A DNA stretch of 64,000 nt from JAVBWO01 sp036677375 (GTDB taxonomy: Bacteria > Bacillota > Dehalobacteriia > UBA4068 > UBA4997), in assembly GCA_036677375.1 (NCBI GenBank), contig JAVBWO010000013.1, forward strand, positions 1 through 64,000, written 5' to 3'. Of the stretch, positions 41,933 through 49,747 are shown in pieces. The notes under the pieces are model-generated. The model was not told the DNA's origin, ran no database searches, and was given only the letters and a program-made list of their open reading frames with translations. Made by a program: the position numbers and the translations under genes. Each line of letters begins with the position of its first letter. Positions within the stretch are counted from its first letter, which is position 1.

Positions 41933-42685
41933 TTATTTGACGGCTTCTGCCAAAGAAACCAATTGAATCTCCCCGGCAGCCGCCATTTTATCATCTTTCA
42001 AAGTCAAGGCTCCAAGGATCCCCGGAATGCTTGTGGCAAATTCCGCAGCTCCCGGCAGATCCGCCACACCTTGGATCCGGTTGGCGGTGGCTGTGGCCAC
42101 CGCATCCGCCAAAGCGGCATTGGCGCCTAAGATCACAGCCGCGTCCGCCTTGCCGTAACTGAAGGAAGGCCCCACCATGCCGGAGGAGGTGCAAACCCCC
42201 AGGGGCAGCAGATTCCGGCTGATCTTTAATCCCAAACGTCCGGTAAAAGGCGAATGATCCCCGGCATAAATGCCGATGATCTTTTCCGACTCTCCCGCAA
42301 GATAGATATCGCCGCCGTTTTCCACCACCACATCCCGCGCATATTGTCCGAGCCATTGACCCACCCGCGCGGCAATGGCTCCTGCTACCGCCGCCATGGG
42401 ACCGACTCCCGCCATACTCGCCGCCCAGGCCATTTCCCGGGCCAGCAAAGGAGCCCCTTCGCCAACGGCATGGGGTGCGTGGGTGGTTAAAAAATCAGTG
42501 TCGCCGGCAATATATTGCCCCAGCTCCCGGCGCAAATCGGCAACCAAATGGTAGACTGTGTCCGTCATGCCCTCCCGCCACAACCGGTCGGGAAGGCCAA
42601 TGGCCAGATCCGTTTCCCCACAGCATACTACACGGAAGGAGAGGCCTCCGCTATAAAGCCTGCGGTAATTGCGCGGTTCATACAT
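41933..42685 (-). CDS. UPF0280 family (ApbE-like) protein
   Basis: 250 aa: AWAASMAGVGPMAAVAGAIA, ENGGDIYL, LPLGVCTSSGMVGPSFSYGKADA and DAVATATANRI are the UPF0280 blocks, distantly related to ApbE flavin transferases. Last gene of the DUF3842-CooT-HcyBio-ferredoxin run. Co-occurs with DUF39 homocysteine genes in anaerobes; its molecular role is not settled. Confidence 0.88.
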   Translation of the reverse strand: MYEPRNYRRLYSGGLSFRVVCCGETDLAIGLPDRLWREGMTDTVYHLVADLRRELGQYIAGDTDFLTTHAPHAVGEGAPLLAREMAWAASMAGVGPMAAVAGAIAARVGQWLGQYARDVVVENGGDIYLAGESEKIIGIYAGDHSPFTGRLGLKISRNLLPLGVCTSSGMVGPSFSYGKADAAVILGANAALADAVATATANRIQGVADLPGAAEFATSIPGILGALTLKDDKMAAAGEIQLVSLAEAVK

Positions 42686-42689
42686 GGCT

Positions 42690-43097
42690 CTACGATTTGA
42701 ACTGCACCGCTCCGAAGGAGCAGGCCTTGAGACACATGTGACATAAAATGCATTTTTCGCCGTCGAAGGCTACCGTCTTATCCCCATCATTGATAAAAAA
42801 GGCTCCCGTGGGGCAGATACCGGTGCAGGCGCCACAATGGGTGCAAGCATCTTTATTCCAGGAAAGGCGTTCCTCCATATCCGCGATGGTAACGCCAATC
42901 TTGGAGAGATATTCCAAAGCGGCGTTGTAATCCTCTTCCTTACCGGAAACTTCCAAAACCAGATAGCCCTGCTTGCTGTAGTCCATCTCCGCCTTGATAA
43001 TATTGCAGATCAGGTGGAAATCCTGCCCCAGCCGATAGATGATGGGCTGATCCACCGTTTCAGAAGTATAATACAAAACCCATTTTTTTTCAGTCAT
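42690..43097 (-). CDS. NIL-domain 2x[4Fe-4S] ferredoxin-like protein
   Basis: 135 aa. N-terminal NIL domain (~1-70, LVLEVSGKEEDYNAALEYLSKIG), then two cluster motifs CTHCGACTGICP and CILCHMCLKACSFG. Works with the DUF39 protein as the electron-transfer partner in sulfide incorporation. Its ATG overlaps the HcyBio stop. Confidence 0.9.
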   Translation of the reverse strand: MTEKKWVLYYTSETVDQPIIYRLGQDFHLICNIIKAEMDYSKQGYLVLEVSGKEEDYNAALEYLSKIGVTIADMEERLSWNKDACTHCGACTGICPTGAFFINDGDKTVAFDGEKCILCHMCLKACSFGAVQFKS

Positions 43098-44268
43098 GGC
43101 TTATCTCCTCTTTCTCTACCGTTGGCAGGGTCGCCACCGGTTCGGCGATCCGGAAGTCGCCTTTTACAATCCAGGTTTTTAAAGTCTCAGCGATCTCTTT
43201 GGCCATTCTATAGCTGGACAAGGGCGCCGTCTTAATGGTTTTACCGTTCCATGCGATGCTGCCCGTTTTCAACTGCGCATAGTTCACATAAGTCAGGCAG
43301 CCGGGCTCCGCATTGGGATAGGCTGCCCCATAATCTACCAACGGCGCTTGGATATCCTCATCCCGCACGGTGGTAGCATAAAGCATATCCTCGTCTAAAA
43401 TGGGGATCGGTACGCCAATGCCAACCGCCATGCTGCAGCCATAACCGGTTATGCTGGCGCCACGCAGGAAGCGGCCGTTCATTTGCTTCAGATCGCCTAC
43501 CACAGCCAAGGTGCCGGCGCCGCCCATGGGAATGCCCCGTTCGTTTCTGGGCTCGGTGGGACAGTGCTGGGTGCCGGGCCAGGCCACATAGCCGACACCA
43601 CCGCCCAAGAAGATCCTGGTACCAATACCGATGGTACGGTAATAAGGATCGTTCAACAAAGGCGAAAGCTGTCCGGCGCTGGAATAATTGGCATTGGCAA
43701 AATGAGGCTTCAAAACGCCCATATAAGTATAAATGGTCTTATCCGTGCTGTTGGTGCCGACATTATAATTTTGATAGGCATTGCGGGGGCTGAACAAAAA
43801 GGCATCCCGCAGATCGGCCAAAGTAAGTTCCTTCTCTAATTTCTTTAAAGGATAACAGTCGGTACCGTAAGCGGTGGTCAGGAAATGAAGCTTACGGCCG
43901 GAGACCAGATCTTCGATCACATGGCCGCCACCGTATTTGAAAGAGCCGGGATGGGGATGATTCAAGGAATCGCCTTCCGCTACCTCCGTCGCTCCGATAT
44001 AGCCGTCGACAGCGGCAATGCCGCCGTATAAGGGCACGTCGTTCAACCACATTTTCTGCATTTTCATTTTCGGCTTGGTATGTCCAAAATTTAAAAAAGC
44101 ACCGGAAGAACACATGACGCCAAAAGTGCCCGTGGTGACCACATCCACTTTCGCTGCCGCTTTTTTCAAGCCTTCCTCAGCGGCAATGGCGATGACATCC
44201 TCCGCCGTTACCACCACGGCTTTGCCCTTTTTGATCTTTTCGTTTATTTCTTCATAGCTTTTCAGCAT
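43090..44268 (-). CDS. homocysteine biosynthesis protein (DUF39/HcyBio)
   Basis: 392 aa: KAVVVTAEDVIAIAAEEGLKK, TTGTFGVMCSSGAFLNFGH, HPGSFKYGGGHVIEDL and GAGTLAVVGDLKQMNG. DUF39 proteins, with a NIL/ferredoxin partner, make homocysteine from aspartate semialdehyde and sulfide in methanogens and some anaerobic bacteria (established for the family). Conserved Cys in VMCSSGAF and YGCSMAVG fit this chemistry. Core gene of the operon. Confidence 0.9.
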   Translation of the reverse strand: MLKSYEEINEKIKKGKAVVVTAEDVIAIAAEEGLKKAAAKVDVVTTGTFGVMCSSGAFLNFGHTKPKMKMQKMWLNDVPLYGGIAAVDGYIGATEVAEGDSLNHPHPGSFKYGGGHVIEDLVSGRKLHFLTTAYGTDCYPLKKLEKELTLADLRDAFLFSPRNAYQNYNVGTNSTDKTIYTYMGVLKPHFANANYSSAGQLSPLLNDPYYRTIGIGTRIFLGGGVGYVAWPGTQHCPTEPRNERGIPMGGAGTLAVVGDLKQMNGRFLRGASITGYGCSMAVGIGVPIPILDEDMLYATTVRDEDIQAPLVDYGAAYPNAEPGCLTYVNYAQLKTGSIAWNGKTIKTAPLSSYRMAKEIAETLKTWIVKGDFRIAEPVATLPTVEKEEISHD

Positions 44269-44289
44269 GGGACCGTTCCCTCCAATTCG

Positions 44290-44508
44290 TCATTTGTTCA
44301 ACGTGTTTAACTTATTTAGCGGCTCCAGAATGATCTTATGCTCCACCAGCCGCAATTCTCTGATTCTGGCACTCACAAATTGCTTTTCGCCAAATATATT
44401 TTCCAGCACGATCTCATCTTCGCCGGGCAACAATCGGTCTACCCCTTCCAAAAGCAGGCGTTCTTCGCCGCTTTTTTCATCATACAGATAAGCGTTGGCT
44501 TCACACAT
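44290..44508 (-). CDS. CooT family nickel-binding protein
   Basis: 72 aa from the ATG of MCEANAYLYDEKSGEERLLL, the defining N-terminal MCEAN-type start with Cys2 used for Ni(II) binding in CooT. AAGGTG precedes it. The family supplies nickel for CO dehydrogenase but also occurs elsewhere. Overlaps DUF3842 by 8 bp. Suggests a nickel enzyme somewhere in this genome. Confidence 0.85.
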   Translation of the reverse strand: MCEANAYLYDEKSGEERLLLEGVDRLLPGEDEIVLENIFGEKQFVSARIRELRLVEHKIILEPLNKLNTLNK

Positions 44509-44926
44509 GATGATCACCTTCCCATATTTCCCTAATATCGTTTAGAAGCCTGTCCACCTGATGGGGCAAAGGCTCCGTATGTTCTCCGGCAATGATGATT
44601 CCCGCCCGGTTTACCGGCAGCAAAACTTTTTTGGCCGCGGATGAGGCAATGGCGGCAGCCGCAGGCGGGGTCAACTCTCCCAAAAACGCATTGGCCGCAA
44701 GGATGGCCACCGAACCCGCGATAATATCCACCCGGGAAGTCATGAAAATGATGGCATTCTCGCCGCTGGCACAATCATTAGCGCCTGCTTTCAGCATATT
44801 GGCTGTGGCTAAGGCATTGGTGCCTAAGGCAATAATTTCCAGCGAGCTTTTGAATTCTTCCCGCAAACGCTGGATGATATATTTGCCAATGCCGCCGCCC
44901 TGGCCGTCAATGACTGCTATTTTCAT
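44501..44926 (-). CDS. DUF3842 family protein
   Basis: 141 aa: MKIAVIDGQGGGIGKYIIQR, a Gly-rich nucleotide-binding-like start, then ALGTNALATANMLKAGAND and PVNRAGIIIAGEHTEPLPHQ. First gene of the five-gene operon, preceded by AAAGGAG and a TATAAT promoter. The family has no known function but is common in anaerobic Firmicutes next to CooT. Confidence 0.85.
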   Translation of the reverse strand: MKIAVIDGQGGGIGKYIIQRLREEFKSSLEIIALGTNALATANMLKAGANDCASGENAIIFMTSRVDIIAGSVAILAANAFLGELTPPAAAAIASSAAKKVLLPVNRAGIIIAGEHTEPLPHQVDRLLNDIREIWEGDHHV

Positions 44927-44985
44927 GCTTTTTCTCCTTTAAATTCCTCCATGTCCACTGTCCCTTGCATGATTCAGTACCTGTT

Positions 44986-45014
44986 ATTATAACAAATTGC
45001 TTCTATATAGTAAA
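44986..45014 (-). promoter_or_regulatory. promoter of the DUF3842-CooT-HcyBio operon
   Basis: Minus strand TTTACT, 17-bp spacer, TATAAT, 60 bases upstream of the DUF3842 start. No S-box or T-box was seen in this short leader. Confidence 0.6.
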
Positions 45015-45068
45015 GGGGAGGGCAGAAATTCCTTATACACCGCCCTCTCGCATATCTTATTATTTTTT

Positions 45069-45695
45069 CTAATTCCAATCGAAATAGGTATCGGGAACAG
45101 GTCCGACAATGATACTCTCGACCAAGGGGATGGAATTGTTCACCTCCATCACATTTTTGCTGAAGGGCATCACGATTTCCAGCTTAACATCGGTCTGTAA
45201 AGTGATGCTGTGTTTGCTTTGATTGAAGCCTACCGAAATGAATTCGTCGGCAACAGAAACGTTCACGTAACCAATGGGTTGGATTGTTACCGAAAGGTTT
45301 GGTCCGATATTGGCAAAGATCGTCAGACCGCTCAAGAGGCCGGCGGGGATCGTAACTCCCTCGGCGGAAAGATCTTCCAAATCACCTTCCACTTCCAGGG
45401 TGATGCTGCTGATTAATTGGTTGATCTTGACGGTATTGGGCTGCAAAAAAGCCACTTTGTCATCTTTATCCTTTTCCACCGTCATCAGATCCTCATAACG
45501 GATGCCTTGGCTGAGCTGATTGTTGACAGCTCGGTTCACGATACGGGTGACAACCAGGTGGGCCCTGGTTTGGGCTACCGTTTCTACAATGGGAGCAATC
45601 TTTTGATTAATGACGACCAAAAAGAAGACCAATAAGAAAAAGAGCAAGAGAACAAAAAACACTCTTCCGCCCCTTCTTCTTCCGAAACCGCGCAT
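45069..45695 (-). CDS. yunB: sporulation protein YunB
   Basis: 208 aa: basic start, one TM helix (VFFVLLLFFLLVFFLVVI), then an extracytoplasmic domain with TRIVNRAVNNQLSQGIRYEDLM and LLSGLTIFANIGPNLSV. YunB is a sigma-E-dependent protein needed for efficient sporulation in Bacillus. Strong evidence that the host forms spores. Confidence 0.9.
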   Translation of the reverse strand: MRGFGRRRGGRVFFVLLLFFLLVFFLVVINQKIAPIVETVAQTRAHLVVTRIVNRAVNNQLSQGIRYEDLMTVEKDKDDKVAFLQPNTVKINQLISSITLEVEGDLEDLSAEGVTIPAGLLSGLTIFANIGPNLSVTIQPIGYVNVSVADEFISVGFNQSKHSITLQTDVKLEIVMPFSKNVMEVNNSIPLVESIIVGPVPDTYFDWN

Positions 45696-45898
45696 GTTGT
45701 CACCTCCTCCCCCCAGTATATGTAAAATCGGAATTAAGTGTTACAATTAAAAAATTTTTGAAACATTGTTTTCACCAATTAAGTCTAAAGGGAAAAGCTC
45801 CCAGCAGGAGACAGATAAAAATATGTACGGATACGGGGGAATTGTGCTATAATAAAGTTTGATTTATTGTTAATCTGAAATCAATGGAGGTACGCACC

Positions 45899-48691
45899 AT
45901 GAATAATCCTCCCGAAAGACCGCCCAGAAGGCCAATCAGAAGGAGAAAACGTAGAATAAAGGTATTGCCTACCGTCTTATTGATATTGTTGGTCATTTTT
46001 CTCATTACGGCTGTCTGTACCTTATTTTATGTGGGTAGAATGATGAAAGAACTGCCGGAATGGGGCAGCACCGATCTGGAAACGGAGCAGACCAGCTTTC
46101 TCTATGACAGAAACGGCGAATACTTCGGTGAACTACACAAAGGCGAGAATCGGACTTCAGTGGCTCTTTCCGATATGCCGCCCTACTTAATCGACTGTTT
46201 CCTCTCTACGGAGGATACCAGATTTTACAAGCACTTCGGCGTCGATGTCTGGCGCATCTTCGGTGCTTTCGTAGCCGATTTGAAAGCAGGGAGCGTCGTG
46301 CAGGGGGCCAGCACCATCACCATGCAGCTGGCCAGAAACGCCATATTGGAGACACAGGAAAAAGAGCTGAACCGTAAAGTCAAAGAAGCTCTTTTGGCTA
46401 TTGAACTGGAAAAACATTTCACCAAGGATGAAATCCTGGAGATGTATTTAAATCAGATCTATTTCGGTCACGGCTGCTACGGCGTGCAAGCCGCCAGTCA
46501 GCTTTTCTTCGGCAAAGATGTCAAGGATATCACTTTACAGGAAGCGGCCGTTTTGACCGGCGTTATCCGGAATTGGACGCTCTACTCTCCCTTGAAACAC
46601 CCAGATAATGCTCTGAAAGTAAGAAACCAAGTTCTCACCAACTTGACTGACTATGACGATTCTTATCAAGCAGAAGCCACTGCCGCCATCGCCACCGATC
46701 TGGTTTTAGCCGACCAGACTACAAACAGCGGCGAAGACAGTGAAAGTACCACCAGCAGTGAATCCTATGCCTGGTTCACGGATTATGTCATCGATCAGAC
46801 GGAAGATATTCTGGAAGGTCTTGGCTTGGATGGTTCTCAGGTCTACACCGGGGGCTTGAAGATCTATACCACCATGGAGCCAGAGGTACAGAGCTACATG
46901 GAGGAACTTTACAGCAATGCCGATCTTTTCCCCGAAAGCAGCACGGCGGATCAGGTACAAAGTGCTATGGTGGTCATGAATCACAGTGACGGTGATATTT
47001 TGGGTCTTATCGGAGGCCGCACCCACGAAACAAAGCGGGCTTTCAACCGGGCCACCGATATGCGGCGGCAGCCCGGTTCCGTCTTTAAACCCATCGCCGT
47101 CTATGCCGCGGCATTAGAAGCAGGCTACAGCCCTGCCAGCGTTGCCAACGATGTCTTAACTGTCTTCGGCAAAAATTATAAACCAAGCAACTATGACGGT
47201 AAGTTCCGCGGCGTCATTTCTATGCGCACCGCTATTCAATATTCCATCAATATCCCTGCGGTAAAATTCCTGCAAAAGATCGGCGTGGAAACCGGTTATA
47301 ACATGGCGCAAAAATTAGGAGTCCAACTGGATGGCGATAACGACAAGAACCTTGCCATCGCTTTAGGCGGCTTGACCCAAGGGGCAACTCCCGTAGAGAT
47401 TGCGGCGGCTTACGGCACTTTTGCCAATAGCGGTATCTATAATCAGCCCCGGGCCATCTTAAAAATTGAAGACAGAAAGGGAAAAGTAATCTACGAAACC
47501 ACGCCTTCCCAAACCGTTGCGATGAGCGAAGAAACCGCCTACCTGATGACCAATATGCTGGAAACCGTTACACAGGCCGGAACAGGTACCAATGCCAAAA
47601 TGAACCGGCCGGTAGCTTCGAAAACAGGTACCACCCAGTTGCCGGACACGGCGGCCTTTAAAAATGTCAAAGGAAATAAAGACGCCTGGTTCGCGGCTTA
47701 TACTCCGGAACTGGTTGGCGTTGTCTGGATGGGATATGACAAGGATGTGGACAGTGCGGGAAAACCGCAGTATTTAAAACAGATCTACGGTGGAAAATAT
47801 CCGGCGCAGCTTTGGAAAAAAGTGATGACCAAAGCATTAGAGGATGTCAAGGTCACTTCCTTCAAGAAGCCTTCGGGTATTATTTCCGTTGCCATTGATA
47901 CCAAATCGGGTCTCTTGCCCGGCGACCGAACCCCTACCGAATTCATTAAGCAAGAGGTCTTCACCAAAAAGAATATTCCCACAGAGAAATCCAATATTTG
48001 GCGGCAGGTGGAAATTTGTAGTGAGAGCGGCAAACTGACTACGGAATACTGCCCCAATCCTGTGGTTAAGATACTTTTCACACCGCCGACGGAAAGCAAC
48101 AAAATCATAGGCACAGGCGCCGATAAAGACTTACAGGTTCCTACCACCACCTGCACTCTGCATACCAGTATTCAGGCCAATACCGTGGCAGTCAAGATCT
48201 GCACGGATCCCCGTCATAACGGCAAGCTGGTTTTAGCCAATCCCGGCGGCTGCCCGGAAGACAAGGTGGTAACCCGCTATTTCGCACCGGGAAGCGTACC
48301 CACAGAATATTGCGACCTGGCAGATCATAAGTCCAACACCCCGACAACGTCGGATAACGACGATACCGGAGATGACGATAACGCGGGGAGTGATGATACC
48401 CTGACGACGCCCACCGGCTTATCCGGCAGTGCCAGCGCTTCCGGCCAAAAATACACGGTGAAGCTTACCTGGGCAGACAGTTCGAATTCTCCTAATACAC
48501 TTTATGAGATCGAACGTTGGGAAGATGCCGATATGTCTAAAAAGAAATCCGTCAAAACCTATTTCCGCAGCTGGGAGGATAAAGGATTGAGCGGTGAAAC
48601 CACTTACAGCTACCGGGTCCGGGCGGTTAATGAGAATACCAGCGCTACCAGCTCCTGGACCTCTACCTTCAGCATCACCCCCGGTGAATAG
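45899..48691 (+). CDS. class A penicillin-binding protein (PBP1a-type) with FN3 tail
   Basis: 930 aa from the ATG after GGAGG. A basic N-terminus and TM helix (~20-45). The GT51 domain has FLSTEDTRFYKHFGVD and GASTITMQLARN (~95-260). The transpeptidase domain has SxxK in PGSVFKPIAVYAA, then SIN and KTGTT (~360-670). A Ser/Thr/Asp-rich linker ends in a fibronectin type III domain (~830-925). Polymerises and crosslinks peptidoglycan outside the membrane. TATAAT at 45848-45853 is a possible promoter box. Confidence 0.95.
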   Translation: MNNPPERPPRRPIRRRKRRIKVLPTVLLILLVIFLITAVCTLFYVGRMMKELPEWGSTDLETEQTSFLYDRNGEYFGELHKGENRTSVALSDMPPYLIDCFLSTEDTRFYKHFGVDVWRIFGAFVADLKAGSVVQGASTITMQLARNAILETQEKELNRKVKEALLAIELEKHFTKDEILEMYLNQIYFGHGCYGVQAASQLFFGKDVKDITLQEAAVLTGVIRNWTLYSPLKHPDNALKVRNQVLTNLTDYDDSYQAEATAAIATDLVLADQTTNSGEDSESTTSSESYAWFTDYVIDQTEDILEGLGLDGSQVYTGGLKIYTTMEPEVQSYMEELYSNADLFPESSTADQVQSAMVVMNHSDGDILGLIGGRTHETKRAFNRATDMRRQPGSVFKPIAVYAAALEAGYSPASVANDVLTVFGKNYKPSNYDGKFRGVISMRTAIQYSINIPAVKFLQKIGVETGYNMAQKLGVQLDGDNDKNLAIALGGLTQGATPVEIAAAYGTFANSGIYNQPRAILKIEDRKGKVIYETTPSQTVAMSEETAYLMTNMLETVTQAGTGTNAKMNRPVASKTGTTQLPDTAAFKNVKGNKDAWFAAYTPELVGVVWMGYDKDVDSAGKPQYLKQIYGGKYPAQLWKKVMTKALEDVKVTSFKKPSGIISVAIDTKSGLLPGDRTPTEFIKQEVFTKKNIPTEKSNIWRQVEICSESGKLTTEYCPNPVVKILFTPPTESNKIIGTGADKDLQVPTTTCTLHTSIQANTVAVKICTDPRHNGKLVLANPGGCPEDKVVTRYFAPGSVPTEYCDLADHKSNTPTTSDNDDTGDDDNAGSDDTLTTPTGLSGSASASGQKYTVKLTWADSSNSPNTLYEIERWEDADMSKKKSVKTYFRSWEDKGLSGETTYSYRVRAVNENTSATSSWTSTFSITPGE

Positions 48692-48742
48692 CAAAGCTAA
48701 CGTGTCTGCTTTTCTTTTTTCAAAACAAAAAATGAATTATAC

Positions 48743-48783
48743 AAAAGCAGGATGCAGCTCAAAATGAACTGCATCCTGCTTTT
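48743..48783. terminator. bidirectional terminator
   Basis: AAAAGCAGGATGCAG ... CTGCATCCTGCTTTT, a 15-bp perfect stem between the convergent PBP and degV genes. Confidence 0.92.
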
Positions 48784-48820
48784 TATGATTATTACAACTT
48801 AATAGAAATTCTTTGAGACG

Positions 48821-49660
48821 TTACTTTTCAAAATAAGTGATGCCAACTAAGCCCGGCCCACCGTAGGTTCCCACGGTGATGCCCAGCTCCCAGATATCAT
48901 AACACGCCTGCGGCACCTTGTCCTTTAACTGTTCGACAAAGCTGGTAAGAATCGCGGGATGACGGGAGTGCCCCACAAAGATCTTTCTGCCATAATCGAT
49001 CTTGCTTTTGGCCACTTCATCATAGACCCATCGCAAAGCATTTTTTGAACCTTTTGCCAAATGAACCAAAATCACCCGTCCTTCCTGGATTATTACCACC
49101 GGGCGGATATGCAGGATACTGCCTACCATCGCCTTGGTGGCGGAAAGACGGCCGCCCATCTTCACATATTTCAAAGTCTCCAAAATGGCAAAAAGTTTCT
49201 GCTTCGATTGCAGGGAACGCAATTCTTCCGCAATCTCTTCTGCCAACATGCCGGCATCCCGCATTTTAATGGCTTCATAGACCTGGGCGGCAATGCCTAA
49301 AGTGGCGCTTTGGGAATCTACCAGATAAATCTTATCGCTTTTCAGGTATTCCTTGGCCATAACGGCGCTTTGATAGGTGCCGCTCAGCTGACTGGCGAGA
49401 AAGATTCCCAGCACCTCATCTCCTGAATCCAGCGCCTGCCGGAATCCGTCGATAAATACTCCCACCGGTACCTGGCTGGTGGTGGGCAGCTTTTCCGCCG
49501 AAATTAATTTAGTATAAAACTCATCTAAAGACAAATTAACGCCATCTTTGTATTCTTCATCGCCGAAGCGCACTGTCAGTGGCAAAATATGAATTTTTAA
49601 CTGTTCTTGCATGCTGCGGGGGATATCTCCTGTGCTGTCCGTAAAAATCTGAATCGCCAT
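48821..49660 (-). CDS. DegV family fatty-acid-binding protein
   Basis: 279 aa from the ATG of MAIQIFTDSTGDIPRSM after GAGGGAG. DegV blocks: FTDSTGDIP, TSQVPVGVF (TSQPS-like) and HSRHPAILTSF. DegV/FakB proteins bind fatty acids for the FakA kinase. Twelve upstream in-frame codons lack a ribosome-binding site. Confidence 0.9.
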   Translation of the reverse strand: MAIQIFTDSTGDIPRSMQEQLKIHILPLTVRFGDEEYKDGVNLSLDEFYTKLISAEKLPTTSQVPVGVFIDGFRQALDSGDEVLGIFLASQLSGTYQSAVMAKEYLKSDKIYLVDSQSATLGIAAQVYEAIKMRDAGMLAEEIAEELRSLQSKQKLFAILETLKYVKMGGRLSATKAMVGSILHIRPVVIIQEGRVILVHLAKGSKNALRWVYDEVAKSKIDYGRKIFVGHSRHPAILTSFVEQLKDKVPQACYDIWELGITVGTYGGPGLVGITYFEK

Positions 49661-49747
49661 GTCATGCGCTCCCTCATTTATTCTTTTTTTCCACAATAGT
49701 TTTATTTTACCACAAATGTTTCAAAGAAGTACACTTTTAGCGAAATT

